DNA of 64,000 nucleotides from Paracoccus sp041927875 (lineage in GTDB: Bacteria > Pseudomonadota > Alphaproteobacteria > Rhodobacterales > Rhodobacteraceae). The position numbers and the translations under genes were made by a program. The notes under the pieces were generated by a model. That model made no database searches, was not told the origin of the DNA, and saw only the letters and a program-made list of their open reading frames with translations. The DNA is taken from assembly GCF_041927875.1 (NCBI RefSeq), contig NZ_JBHFHN010000001.1; one strand, written 5' to 3'. Shown here piece by piece: positions 41,931-51,231 of the stretch (its first letter is position 1; each line of letters begins with the position of its first letter).

Positions 41931-42821
41931 CTACCCGTGATCGCGCGGGTCCAGCGCATCGCGCAGCCCGTCGCCCAGAAGGTTGAAGCCCATCACCACC
42001 AGAAAGATCGCCCCGCCCGGCCAGATCGCCATCCACGGTGCCTGTTCCAGAAAGTTCTTGGCACTGGCCAGCATCGTGCCCCAGCTTGCGGCGGGCGGTT
42101 GCTGACCCAGGCCCAGGAACGACAGCGAGGCCTCGGCGATGATCGCGGTGGCGATGGTCAGCGTCGATTGCACGACGATCGGCGGGATCACGTTGGGCAG
42201 GATGTAATGGGTCATGATCCGCAGATGGCCCAGGCCAATGGCGCGGGCGCCCTCGACATAATCCTCGGTCTTGACCGACAGCACCTGGCCGCGCGTCAGC
42301 CGGATGAAGACTGGCACCGCCGACAGGCCGATGGCGATCATCGCATTGGTCAGCGACGGCCCCAGAAAGGCGGCAAGCGCGATGGCCATGATCAGGAACG
42401 GCATTGCCAGCAGCGCATCAGTCATGCGCGCGATGATCTGGTCGATCCAGCCGCCGAAATAGCCCGCGATCAGCCCCAAGGGCACGCCGACCGCCAAAGC
42501 GATGGCGACCGAGATCACCCCCGCCATCAGCGAGGCCCGCGCCCCCCAGATCATCCGCGACAGGATATCGCGGCCGATCTCGTCGGTGCCCAGCCAGTGC
42601 TGGGCCGAGGGCGCCTTGCGGATCGCCCCCCAGTCGGTTGCGATCGGATCGGCAATCGGCAGGATCGGCGCCAGAGCCGCCAGCACGACAAAGGTCAGCA
42701 CGAAGATGCCGCCGACCAGTGCCGAACGGTTGGCGCGGAACTTGGCAAGGGCGCGGTTGCGGCGCCGCGGCGCCAGGCCGTCGGTCGTGGCGGCAGGGTT
42801 CACAGCGGTTGCATCGCTCAC
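41931..42821 (-). CDS. Peptide ABC transporter permease (DppC-type)
   Basis: Inner-membrane subunit of a di/oligopeptide or glutathione-type importer. The 296 residues have the OppC N-terminal domain (NRALAKFRANRSALVGGIFVL), then LGTDEIGRDILSRMIWGARASL and the EAA loop VEGARAIGLGHLRIMTHYILPN. The start is the GTG that overlaps the upstream dppB-type stop as GTGA; in-frame translation further upstream is antisense-like. Confidence 0.93.
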   Translation of the reverse strand: MSDATAVNPAATTDGLAPRRRNRALAKFRANRSALVGGIFVLTFVVLAALAPILPIADPIATDWGAIRKAPSAQHWLGTDEIGRDILSRMIWGARASLMAGVISVAIALAVGVPLGLIAGYFGGWIDQIIARMTDALLAMPFLIMAIALAAFLGPSLTNAMIAIGLSAVPVFIRLTRGQVLSVKTEDYVEGARAIGLGHLRIMTHYILPNVIPPIVVQSTLTIATAIIAEASLSFLGLGQQPPAASWGTMLASAKNFLEQAPWMAIWPGGAIFLVVMGFNLLGDGLRDALDPRDHG

Positions 42822-43765
42822 AGGTTCGTCCTCATGCGCGGGTTCAGCACGACATACAGGACATCGGCCAACAGGTTGATCAGAATGAACATCGTCGCCG
42901 TCACCAGCACGACGCCCTGGACCACCGCGTAATCGCGGGTAAAGACCGCATCGACGATCATCTTGCCAAAGCCGGGGATGGTGAAGATCTGTTCGGTCAG
43001 CACCGCGCCCGCCAGCAATTCGCCAAACAAAAGCGCCGACAGCGTGACCACCGGCAGCAGCGCGTTGCGAAAGGCATGGCGGCGCACCACGGTGCCTTCG
43101 CGCAGGCCCTTGGCGCGCGCGGTGCGGACGTAATCGGCCTGCAACACCCCCAGCATGGCCGATCGCGTATGGCGCATCAGCGTGCCCGCGATCGCGGTGC
43201 CCAGCACCACGGCAGGCATCAGCATGGTCAGGAAGCTGCGCTTCAGATCGACCCACGGCTCGACATAGCCCGAGGCCGGCAGCCAGCCCAGGTTCACAGC
43301 AAACAGCAGGATCATCATGATCCCCAGCCAGAAGTTCGGCACCGACAGACCCGACAGCGCCACGATATTGGCGGCGTAATCAACAAAGGTGCCCTTGCGC
43401 ACCGCCGAGATCACCCCGGCCGGGATGCCGACCAGCAGCGCAAAGATCATCGACATCACCGCAAGCTGGATCGTCACCGGCAGCTTCTGGGCGATCAGCT
43501 CGGTCACCGGCAGACCGGTGCGCAGCGACGTGCCCAGATCGCCGCGCAGCACATCACCCAGCCAATAGCCGTATTGCATCAGAAGCGGGTCGTTCATGCG
43601 GTATTGCTCGCGCAGGGCGGCAATGGTTTCGGGGTCGCGATCCTCGCCCGCCAGCACCAGCAGCGGATCGCCGGGCAACAGCTTGGTCAGCAGAAAGACG
43701 AAGACCGTCACCAGAAACAGCGTGGGAATCGCCACCAGCAAACGGTTCAGAATGTAACGCGCCAT
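42818..43765 (-). CDS. Peptide ABC transporter permease (DppB-type)
   Basis: A 315-residue membrane subunit with six spans. DppB features: RYILNRLLVAIPTLFLVTVFVF, GDPLLVLAGEDRDPETIAALREQYRM, and the coupling loop YVRTARAKGLREGTVVRRHAFRNALLPVV. Coupled by overlap to the dppC-type gene. It follows the solute-binding protein gene by about 60 bp. Confidence 0.95.
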   Translation of the reverse strand: MARYILNRLLVAIPTLFLVTVFVFLLTKLLPGDPLLVLAGEDRDPETIAALREQYRMNDPLLMQYGYWLGDVLRGDLGTSLRTGLPVTELIAQKLPVTIQLAVMSMIFALLVGIPAGVISAVRKGTFVDYAANIVALSGLSVPNFWLGIMMILLFAVNLGWLPASGYVEPWVDLKRSFLTMLMPAVVLGTAIAGTLMRHTRSAMLGVLQADYVRTARAKGLREGTVVRRHAFRNALLPVVTLSALLFGELLAGAVLTEQIFTIPGFGKMIVDAVFTRDYAVVQGVVLVTATMFILINLLADVLYVVLNPRMRTNL

Positions 43766-43825
43766 CAGGGCCGGCCTTTCGTTGGTCCCCGCCCGGTCAT
43801 GCGGCCGGGCGGGGAATGGGACAGA

Positions 43826-45331
43826 TCAGCCGGTCACGCCGCGCAGGCGGATGATGCCGTCCGGGTAAGGCTGGAAGCCCTCGATCCCCTGCCGCATCGT
43901 GTAGAAATACTTGATGTGATACAGATAGATCAGCGGCAGTTCGTCCTTCAGGATCGCACGGGTCTGGTCATACAGCGCCTTGCGGGCCTCGGGGTCGGCG
44001 ATGGTGCGGGCCTCGGCCAGCAGGCGGTCGACCTCGGGGTTGGAATAATGTTCGTCATTATTCGCGGCCCCGGTAAAGACGAAGGGATGGATGTTGGCAT
44101 CCGGGTCGATGCGCCCCGACCAGCCCTGTTGCGAGATGTCGAAATTGCCCGCGACGTTTTCGGCCAAGAGCGTGGCGAACTCGGTCGGGCGCAGGGTGAT
44201 GTCGATCCCGGCCTCGGCGGCCATGGCCTGAATGACGGCGCCCTGTTGCTGGGCCTGCGGCGCGTTGCCAGTCTGCATCTCGACGCTGATGCGGCCCTCG
44301 ATCCCGGCCTCGGCCAGCAGCGCCTTGGCCTTGTCGATGTCGCGCGGCGGCACCGGGTCGGTTTCGTCATACCAGTAAGACCCCGGCGCGGCCCATTGGT
44401 TGCCCGGCACATACAGCCCCTCGAACACCACCTGGTTCAGCGCCTCGCGGTCGATGGCATGGGACAGCGCCTGGCGCACCAGCTTGTTCGACCCCATCGG
44501 CCCTTCGGATCGGGCGCCGTTGCCGACATTCACGGTGATGCCCTGATAGCCGATATTGGCGACCTCGAACAATTGCAGACGCGGGTCATTGCGGATCTGC
44601 GGCACGTCCGAGGGCTGGGTGCGCTCGGTCATGTCCAGATCACCGGCGCGGACATTGGCCAGCCGGACGGTGCCATCGGGGATCGGCAGATAGATCACGC
44701 GGTCATAGTGATACTGGTCGGCCTCCCAGTAATCGGCGAACTTTTCCAGAACGATGCGGTTGCCCTCGACCCGTTCGGCGAACTTGTAGGGGCCCGAGCA
44801 GACCGGCTTCGCCCCGAAGGCCGCGCCCGCCGCCTCGGCGGCATCGGGCGAATACATGCGCCCGGCGTGATGGGCCAGTTGCGCCAGCAGCGTGACATCG
44901 GGGGCCTTCAGATGGATCGTCAACTGATGCGGGCCGGTGGCCTCGACCGACTTGACCGAGGCGAGTTCGGATTTGCGCCGCGATTCCTGAAGGTTCAGGT
45001 TGCGTTCCAGCACCCGGCGCGCGCTTTCGGCGTCAAAGGCGGTGCCATCATGATGGGTCACGCCTTCGCGCAGGGTCAGCACCAAGGCGGTGCCATCCTC
45101 GGACCATTCCCAGGCGGTCGCCAGTTCGGGGATGATCTCCATATCGGCATTGGTGTTGACCAGCCGGCTGCACAGCGATTCATACACCAGCGAGGACACG
45201 AAGGTCCGCGACTGCGCCGGATCCAGCGAATCCGGGTCTTCGTTCAGGCCGATGCGCATGTCTGCGGCAAAGGCGGGGGCGGCGATGGCACTGGCCAGGA
45301 TCGCGGCCAGCAGCGGGTTGCGGATTGTCAT
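43826..45331 (-). CDS. Peptide/glutathione-type ABC transporter substrate-binding protein
   Basis: A periplasmic family-5 solute-binding protein of 501 residues. The signal peptide is MTIRNPLLAAILASAIAAPAFA; then DMRIGLNEDPDSLDPAQSR, GTALVLTLREGVTHHDGTAFDAES and QALSHAIDREALNQ, the usual SBP_bac_5 blocks. It resembles GsiB/DppA. The ligand cannot be read from the sequence, but gamma-glutamyltransferase in the same operon points to gamma-glutamyl peptides. Confidence 0.94.
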   Translation of the reverse strand: MTIRNPLLAAILASAIAAPAFAADMRIGLNEDPDSLDPAQSRTFVSSLVYESLCSRLVNTNADMEIIPELATAWEWSEDGTALVLTLREGVTHHDGTAFDAESARRVLERNLNLQESRRKSELASVKSVEATGPHQLTIHLKAPDVTLLAQLAHHAGRMYSPDAAEAAGAAFGAKPVCSGPYKFAERVEGNRIVLEKFADYWEADQYHYDRVIYLPIPDGTVRLANVRAGDLDMTERTQPSDVPQIRNDPRLQLFEVANIGYQGITVNVGNGARSEGPMGSNKLVRQALSHAIDREALNQVVFEGLYVPGNQWAAPGSYWYDETDPVPPRDIDKAKALLAEAGIEGRISVEMQTGNAPQAQQQGAVIQAMAAEAGIDITLRPTEFATLLAENVAGNFDISQQGWSGRIDPDANIHPFVFTGAANNDEHYSNPEVDRLLAEARTIADPEARKALYDQTRAILKDELPLIYLYHIKYFYTMRQGIEGFQPYPDGIIRLRGVTG

Positions 45332-45364
45332 CGTCTCTCTCTCCCTTGGGTCATCAATCGGTCG

Positions 45365-46462
45365 TCAGGTGGTATTGGTGGCGCGCGCCTCGGCGGCGGC
45401 GCGATAGATCGCAAAGCGCGCTTCGGCGGTCGGGCTGCGGGTGGCATCGGTCCGCGTCGCCAGATCGACCGGGGCCAGATCCTGCCAGTGGTGGCAGGCG
45501 GTCTGGTGGCCCTCACCCGACAGGCGCGGGCGTTCGGTGGCGCAGATCTCGGTGGCATGGGGGCAGCGGGTGTGGAACTTGCAGCCCATGGGCGGGCGCG
45601 CGGGCGATGGAATGTCGCCGCCCAGATGATCGACATCAGCGCGCTGCGCCTTGCCATCCGTCCCGCGCGGCGCGGGCTGCGGCACCGGGATCGCCGCCAG
45701 CAGCGCGCGGGTATAGGGATGGCGCGGGCTGGTATACAGATCCTCGGTCGGCGCCAGTTCCACGACCTCGCCCAGATACATCACCGCCACCCGGTCGGCC
45801 ATGTGCCGGATCACCGCCAGATCATGCGCGATGACGATCAGCGTCAGGCCGAAATCCTGCTTCAGATCCTCAAGCAGGTTGACGATCTGCGCCTGGACCG
45901 AAACATCCAGCGCCGAGACCGGCTCATCCCCAATCAGCAGCTTCGGACCCGAGGCAAGCGCGCGCGCCACGCAGATGCGCTGCCGCTGCCCGCCCGAGAA
46001 TTCATGCGGGTAGCGGTCGGCGTGTTCGGGGCGCAGCCCGACCTTTTCCAGCAACTCGCGCACCCGCTCGCGGCGCTCGCGGCGCGACAGGCGGGCGTGC
46101 AGCATCAGGGGTTCCCCGACGATGGTCTCGACGCTCATGCGCGGGTTCAGCGATGAAAACGGGTCTTGAAAGATGAACTGCATCTGCGACCGCAGCGCCC
46201 GCATCTGCTGCGCGCCCAAGTCCGTCAGGTCGCGCCCGTCATAGCGGATGCTGCCCGCCGACGGGTCGATCAGCCGCAACAGAAGCCGCGCCAGCGTCGA
46301 TTTCCCGCAGCCGGATTCGCCCACGATGGCAAAGGTTTCGCCCTGGCGCACATCCAGATCGACGCCATTGACGGCATGGATCACGGTCGGCGCCGACAAC
46401 ATCCCGCCGCCCATTTCAAAGCGCTTTTCCAGCCCGCGCGCGCTCAGGATGATGTCGCTCAT
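45365..46462 (-). CDS. Peptide ABC transporter ATP-binding protein (DppF-type)
   Basis: A 365-residue ATPase with Walker A GESGCGKST, signature FSGGQRQRI, Walker B LLIGDEPVSALD and H-loop IAHDLAVI, ending in an oligopeptide-type C-terminal domain with a Cys cluster (CKFHTRCPHATEIC, then CHHW) as in Fe-S-like DppD/F tails. Its start overlaps the upstream ATPase stop by four bases (ATGA). Confidence 0.95.
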   Translation of the reverse strand: MSDIILSARGLEKRFEMGGGMLSAPTVIHAVNGVDLDVRQGETFAIVGESGCGKSTLARLLLRLIDPSAGSIRYDGRDLTDLGAQQMRALRSQMQFIFQDPFSSLNPRMSVETIVGEPLMLHARLSRRERRERVRELLEKVGLRPEHADRYPHEFSGGQRQRICVARALASGPKLLIGDEPVSALDVSVQAQIVNLLEDLKQDFGLTLIVIAHDLAVIRHMADRVAVMYLGEVVELAPTEDLYTSPRHPYTRALLAAIPVPQPAPRGTDGKAQRADVDHLGGDIPSPARPPMGCKFHTRCPHATEICATERPRLSGEGHQTACHHWQDLAPVDLATRTDATRSPTAEARFAIYRAAAEARATNTT

Positions 46463-47481
46463 GCCACCTCTCTTGCATGAAGTTCCAGGGGCGCGCGCAG
46501 GCAGGCCCAGCCATGGCCCGCGCCGTCATCAGCCCAGGCCGGGCGGCCGGCATCGCAATCGGGGATCGCAAAGGGGCAGCGGCTGGCAAAGCGGCAGCCG
46601 GGCGGCATCGCCTCGGGCACCGGCACCGCGCCGGGGATCGTCATCAGCCGCGCGCCGCCCTGCTGGCGGCCGCCAAGCGCGGGCATCGACCCCATCAGCC
46701 CCAGCGTATAGGGGTGCTGGGGTTCGTTGAAGATGCGTTCGACCGGGCCGCTTTCGACCACGCGGCCCGCATACATCACCGCCACCTCGTCCGCGATTTC
46801 CGCGACCACGCCCAGATCATGCGTGATCATCATCAGCGCGGTGCCGTATTCGTCCTGCAATTCACGCATCAGATCCAGGATCTGCGCCTGGATGGTGACG
46901 TCCAGCGCGGTCGTCGGCTCATCCGCGATCAGCAGCGCAGGGTCATTGGCCAAGGCCATGGCGATCATCACCCGCTGGCGCATCCCGCCCGACAACTGAT
47001 GCGGGTAATCATCCAGACGCTTCTCGGCGGCGGGCATTCTGACCCGGCGGAACATTTCCAGCGCGCGGTCGCGGGCCTCGGCCGGGGTGCAGCGGCGATG
47101 GCGGCGCACCGCCTCGGCCACCTGTTCACCGACGGTGAACACCGGGTTCAGGCTGGTCATCGGCTCCTGAAAGATCATCGCCATCTGATTGCCGCGCAAC
47201 GCCTCGATCTGGCGGGGCGATTGGGTCAGCAGGTCGGTGCCGTTGAACAGCACCTGACCGCGCGTCACGGTGGCCGCGCGACGCGGCAACAGCCCCATCG
47301 CCGCCAGCGAGGTGACCGACTTGCCGCAGCCCGATTCCCCCACCACCGCCAGCGTGCGTCCCGGCCGGATCGCCAGGCTGACGCCATCAATCAGGTCGAT
47401 GGGCTGGCCGCGAAACCGGATCGACAGGTCGCGCAATTCCAGCACCGGCGGCGCATCGGGGGTCGGTCGGTCAGCCGTCAT
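46459..47481 (-). CDS. Peptide ABC transporter ATP-binding protein (DppD-type)
   Basis: A 340-residue ATPase, first transporter gene of the operon. Walker A GESGCGKSV, signature LSGGMRQRV, Walker B LLIADEPTTALD, H-loop ITHDLGVV, and C-terminal CRFASRCPFAIPDC. It starts 11 bp inside the end of the GntR regulator gene, tying regulator and transporter into one message. Confidence 0.95.
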   Translation of the reverse strand: MTADRPTPDAPPVLELRDLSIRFRGQPIDLIDGVSLAIRPGRTLAVVGESGCGKSVTSLAAMGLLPRRAATVTRGQVLFNGTDLLTQSPRQIEALRGNQMAMIFQEPMTSLNPVFTVGEQVAEAVRRHRRCTPAEARDRALEMFRRVRMPAAEKRLDDYPHQLSGGMRQRVMIAMALANDPALLIADEPTTALDVTIQAQILDLMRELQDEYGTALMMITHDLGVVAEIADEVAVMYAGRVVESGPVERIFNEPQHPYTLGLMGSMPALGGRQQGGARLMTIPGAVPVPEAMPPGCRFASRCPFAIPDCDAGRPAWADDGAGHGWACLRAPLELHAREVA

Positions 47482-48196
47482 CGGGCGTCGTCTCCTCGCT
47501 GGTGAAGGTCAGGAATACGCGCCGCAGGCTGTGCAGATGATCGCGCATGGCGCGCGCCGCGCCGGCTTCATCACCCGCCGCGATCGCATCCAGCAGCAGG
47601 CGGTGTTCGTCCAGAACCGGGCGCACCGATCCGGCATGGCGGCGGGCGCGCAGCCGGATGCGGCGCATCCCGGCATCGTGACGCCACAGGTTCAGATGGT
47701 CGAACAGCGCCAGCAGGATCGGATTGCCCGCCGCCACCGCGATTTCGCGGTGCAGCGCGCTGTCCCACAGATCGGCGCTGTCGACATCCTCGGCGGTCTC
47801 GATCCGGGCCGCGCATTGGCGCATCCGGCGCAGCGCCTCGGGGGCGATCCGCTGGGCGGCCAGACGGGCGATGTCGGGTTCCAGGACCAGCCGCGCCTCG
47901 ATCATCTGGATCAGCGCGGTCGGGCTGGCGGCGGGCGGATGGGCGATGGTCCGGGTCACCGGCGGCGGCCCGGCATAGGTGCCAGATCCATGCTTGCGCC
48001 AGACCAGCCCCTCATCCTCAAGCACTTCAAGCGCGCGGCGGATGGCGCGACGGCCCGCGCCAAGCTGTTCGGCCAGATCGCGTTCGGTCGGCAGCCGACC
48101 GGCCGGGCGCGCGGCCAGCATCGCCCGGATCCGGGCCAGCACCTCGGCCGAGTTCTGCGGCGCATCAGACGCCCCTTCCCCGCCATCGGTCACCAT
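47471..48196 (-). CDS. FadR-type GntR transcriptional regulator
   Basis: A DNA-binding regulator, probably of the peptide transport operon it heads. The 241 residues have an N-terminal winged helix (RLPTERDLAEQLGAGRRAIRRALEVLEDEGLVWR, then GSGTYAG) and an all-helical FCD ligand domain with metal-site candidates (Asp/His in DSALHREIAVAAGNP, HRLLLDAI, RDHLHSLRR). The ATG at 48196 is preferred: a start 54 bases upstream would put the start codon inside the palindromic operator. The effector may be a peptide-derived acid such as glutamate or pyroglutamate, which is only a guess. Confidence 0.88.
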   Translation of the reverse strand: MVTDGGEGASDAPQNSAEVLARIRAMLAARPAGRLPTERDLAEQLGAGRRAIRRALEVLEDEGLVWRKHGSGTYAGPPPVTRTIAHPPAASPTALIQMIEARLVLEPDIARLAAQRIAPEALRRMRQCAARIETAEDVDSADLWDSALHREIAVAAGNPILLALFDHLNLWRHDAGMRRIRLRARRHAGSVRPVLDEHRLLLDAIAAGDEAGAARAMRDHLHSLRRVFLTFTSEETTPDDG

Positions 48197-48235
48197 GTTT
48201 TGCGTGAACTGTCCCACTGATGACACCTGGCACCC

Positions 48236-48270
48236 TGAACCACTTTGCATTGGTTCAGATTAGTGGTTCA
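48236..48270. promoter_or_regulatory. Likely GntR operator (three TGAACCA/TGGTTCA half-sites)
   Basis: TGAACCAC at 48236-48243 and GTGGTTCA at 48263-48270 form a perfect 8-base inverted repeat. A third half-site, TTGGTTCA at 48250-48257, lies between them. It is 40 bp before the regulator start codon, as expected for autoregulation. The assignment is by position. Confidence 0.6.
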
Positions 48271-48380
48271 CCCCTGTCGCGCAACCCTTTTTCGGCAAGG
48301 GATTGAAAAAACGCGAAAACCGCCGACTGCGGCGGTCAGGGCATTGGGGGGCAGGCACAAAATCGGCGATAACGTCCCGA

Positions 48381-49730
48381 TCAAGCGGGCGTGATCAGCG
48401 GGCGGATGCGAAACCGCGCCTCGAATCCCTCGGCGGCGCCTGCGCGGGGGGACAGCAGGTCGAACCTGCCGCCGCTGCGGTCGGCAATGGCGCAGACGAT
48501 GGCCAGCCCCAGCCCGCTGCCGCCGGCCTGATCGCTGCCACGTTCAAAGCGCTCGGTCAGCCGCGCAAGCGACTGGGGCGGCACCACCGGGCCGTCATTG
48601 ACCACGCTCAGCACGCCGTCGGCATCCAGCGTGACCTGCACCGGCGCGTCCGGCGGGCCGTGGCGCAGGGCGTTTTCGATCAGGTTGCGCGTGACGATCG
48701 CCATCGCATCCGGGTCGAGATCCGAGGCAAGCGGGCCATCGGGCATCTGTAACCGCACGCGCCCCTGATCGTCGCCGCGCGTCAGATCCTGCACGATCAG
48801 CGCCACCACCGGGCGCAGGTCGGTGGCACTGTCGCGGCGCATCCGCGCGCCCTCGGCACGGGCCAGTTGCAACAGCCGGTCGGACAGCCGCGTCAGGCGT
48901 TTCAGCGTCGCCTCGATCCCCTCGGCGCGGCTGCGGGCGGCCTTGTCGGAGGTCTCGACGCGCAGCCTTTGCGCCTGGGCAATCGCCCCGGCCAAGGGGG
49001 TGCGCAATTCATGCGCGGCATTGGCGGCAAAGCTGCGTTCGGCGGCAAAGGCGGCATCCAGCCGCGCCAGCAGACCGTTGACGGTACCCGCGAGCGGCAC
49101 GATCTCGGCCGGCAGGCCCGCATCATCGACCGGGCGCAGATCACGCGCGCCGCGCGCCGCCAGCAGGTCACGAAACCCGCGTAGCGGCGCGAGGCTGGCG
49201 CGCACCGCCAGCACGATGGCGATCAGCGTCACCGGCAGCACGATCAGCAACGGCAGCCACAGCCCCAACTGGATCTCGCGCGCGGCCTCGGCGCGGTGAT
49301 CCAGCGGTTCGGCCACGGTGATGCGGATCGTGCCTTGCGCCGTCGTCTCGCTGTAAAGCCGGTGCCGGGCCGTGGTCTGGAAGCCGGTGCCGGGCCAGGG
49401 CGGGAAATCGCCCGGTTCGGCGGCATGGGATTGCAGCAGGATGCGGTCCTGGTTGTCGCGCAGGATATAGGTGAAATATTCGTCCTGCCCGCCTGCCGCA
49501 GTGATCCGCTGGCCGCGGCCCGGCGTGTCGCCGTTCAGGATCCCGGCGGCAGCCAGCGGCAGGATGCGCTGCGCGGTTTCCTGAAGCGCGGCGTCGAACA
49601 CCTCCTCGATCTCGTCGCGGGCAATCAGCGTGGACAGCGTGGCGGCCAGCACCCACAGCGCCGTCAGCGCCAGCCCCAGCCATAGCGCCAGGCGGCCTTG
49701 CAGGCTGCGGGGACGGCGCGCCGCCGTCAT
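48381..49730 (-). CDS. Sensor histidine kinase (QseC/TctE-like)
   Basis: An inner-membrane two-component sensor of 449 residues. Two spans (about 14-35 and 157-178) enclose a ~120-residue periplasmic domain. A HAMP-like linker follows, then the phosphoacceptor AAHELRTPLAGAI (His240), N box NLIENALRHGPP, and G boxes VVNDGP and GSGLGLAIVCAIADRSGG. The start overlaps the regulator stop by four bases. The signal is unknown; the sequence does not resemble a named sensor closely enough to say. Confidence 0.93.
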   Translation of the reverse strand: MTAARRPRSLQGRLALWLGLALTALWVLAATLSTLIARDEIEEVFDAALQETAQRILPLAAAGILNGDTPGRGQRITAAGGQDEYFTYILRDNQDRILLQSHAAEPGDFPPWPGTGFQTTARHRLYSETTAQGTIRITVAEPLDHRAEAAREIQLGLWLPLLIVLPVTLIAIVLAVRASLAPLRGFRDLLAARGARDLRPVDDAGLPAEIVPLAGTVNGLLARLDAAFAAERSFAANAAHELRTPLAGAIAQAQRLRVETSDKAARSRAEGIEATLKRLTRLSDRLLQLARAEGARMRRDSATDLRPVVALIVQDLTRGDDQGRVRLQMPDGPLASDLDPDAMAIVTRNLIENALRHGPPDAPVQVTLDADGVLSVVNDGPVVPPQSLARLTERFERGSDQAGGSGLGLAIVCAIADRSGGRFDLLSPRAGAAEGFEARFRIRPLITPA

Positions 49731-50398
49731 GGCTGGCCCAGCCGGTAGCCCAGCCCGCGTTCGGTCTGGATGATGCCCGCGCCCAGCTTCTTGCGCAGAC
49801 GGCTGACGTTGACCTCGATCACGTTGCTTTCGACCTCGGCGCCAAAGGCGTAAAGGCGGTCCTCAAGCTGGGTTTTGGATAAAAGCTGGCCGGGGCGCGC
49901 CAGGAAGGCCTCGAACAAGGCCCATTCGCGGGCGGTCAGGGTGATGGGCAGGCCGTCGCGGTGGATGCTGCGCGCGGCCAGGTCGATGGCCAGCGGACCG
50001 TGGCGCAGGATCGGGTTCGGATTGCCGCTATAGCGCCGCCGGACCGAGCCGATGCGCGCCGACAGTTCGGCCAGATCGAAGGGCTTGACCAGATAGTCAT
50101 CGGCGCCTGCGTTCAGCCCCTCGATCCGGTCGCTGATCTGATCCAGCGCGGTCAGGATGATGACCGGCGTCATATCCCCGCGCCCGCGCAGGTGGCGCAG
50201 AAAGGCGATGCCACGCCCGTCGGGCAGCAGCAGGTCCAGCAGCAAAAGGTCGAATGCGGTGCCTGCAAGCGCATCGGCAGCGACCTCCAGCCGCTCGGCC
50301 CAATCGACCGAATGGCCATCGGCGGCGATCTGATCGCGCACCGCAGCCCCCAGCACCTTGTCATCCTCGATCAGCAATATGCGCATCTTGTCGGGCAT
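49727..50398 (-). CDS. OmpR-family response regulator
   Basis: Partner of the adjacent histidine kinase. The 223 residues consist of a receiver domain (acidic pair EDD at 11-13, phosphoacceptor Asp55 in LLLLDLLLPDG, Thr and Lys at LTALD and YLVKPFDLAEL) and a C-terminal winged helix (PITLTAREWALFEAFLARPGQLLSKTQLEDRLY...NVIEVNVSRLRKKLG), as in QseB/TctD. The regulator gene is transcribed first. Targets are not evident; the neighbouring peptide operon has its own GntR regulator. Confidence 0.95.
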   Translation of the reverse strand: MPDKMRILLIEDDKVLGAAVRDQIAADGHSVDWAERLEVAADALAGTAFDLLLLDLLLPDGRGIAFLRHLRGRGDMTPVIILTALDQISDRIEGLNAGADDYLVKPFDLAELSARIGSVRRRYSGNPNPILRHGPLAIDLAARSIHRDGLPITLTAREWALFEAFLARPGQLLSKTQLEDRLYAFGAEVESNVIEVNVSRLRKKLGAGIIQTERGLGYRLGQP

Positions 50399-50446
50399 GT
50401 TGGTGCGGGGGCGCGGTTCGTCAAGGGCATCCGGTGGCGCGGCCTG

Positions 50447-51127
50447 TCAGGCGGGCAGCAGGTGTGCGATCAGCCCCGGCAGATCGTCGAAATGGCGCAG
50501 GATCGCATCTGGCTGGTGGCGGGCGACGTCGCGGCCTTCGGGGCCAAAGCCAACCAGCACCACCGGCACGCCCACGGCGCGGGCGGTCAGCGCATCGGTG
50601 ATCGTGTCGCCGATCAGCACCGAGCGCGCGCCCCCTGGATCGCCCCCCGCCGCCGCCACCGCCGCCAGATAGGGCGCGGGATCGGGCTTGCGCGTGGGCA
50701 AGGTATCGGCCCCGATCAGCGCCGCGAACAGATCGCGGATGCCCAGCCGGGTCAGCAGGGTTTGCGCCAGCCCCTCGGGCTTGTTGGTGCAGATCGCAAG
50801 CACATAGCCCGCGTCGCGCAGCGCGTGCAGCATCGGCAAGGTGCCGGGATAAAGCCGGGTATGGGTATCGATATGGGCCGCGTAATAGGCCAGCAGCGCG
50901 CGGTAATCGGCCTCGGCCACCGCGTCCGGGTCCAGCCCCAGCCGCGCGGCACCGGCGCGCAGCATCGCCCGCCCGCCCTGAAAGGCTGTCGCCGCATCCG
51001 CCATCGTCAGCGGTGCGTCCAGCCGGCGCGCGGCAAAGCAGGCATTGGCCGCCGCCAGCAGATCCTCGGCGGTGTCGGCCAGCGTGCCGTCCAGATCGAA
51101 CACCACCACCGGGCGGAAACGGGCCAT
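50447..51127 (-). CDS. gph: Phosphoglycolate phosphatase
   Basis: A HAD-family phosphatase of 226 residues that removes 2-phosphoglycolate. Motif I is VVFDLDGTLADTAEDLL, motif II ICTNKPEG, motif III Lys in TRKPDP, and motif IV LIGDTITDALTARAVGVP. The cap domain is of the small helical kind. The gene is divergent from glmU. Other HAD substrates cannot be excluded. Confidence 0.9.
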   Translation of the reverse strand: MARFRPVVVFDLDGTLADTAEDLLAAANACFAARRLDAPLTMADAATAFQGGRAMLRAGAARLGLDPDAVAEADYRALLAYYAAHIDTHTRLYPGTLPMLHALRDAGYVLAICTNKPEGLAQTLLTRLGIRDLFAALIGADTLPTRKPDPAPYLAAVAAAGGDPGGARSVLIGDTITDALTARAVGVPVVLVGFGPEGRDVARHQPDAILRHFDDLPGLIAHLLPA

Positions 51128-51231
51128 ATTTCACCCCTGTTGCAAAGCGTGACGGATAATCCGCGCCCTTCCCCTTGCGGGCCGGGTGGCCATGGGTAAA
51201 ACGGCGGCGAGCGAAAGAAAAGAGCAGGCCC

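Noticed and set aside
41817..46156. Overlapping long plus-strand frames (up to 1172 codons) opposite the peptide transporter operon
   Set aside because: They are the reverse complement of well-conserved ABC transporter genes; composition (His/Arg/Gln) is typical of antisense frames in high-GC DNA.
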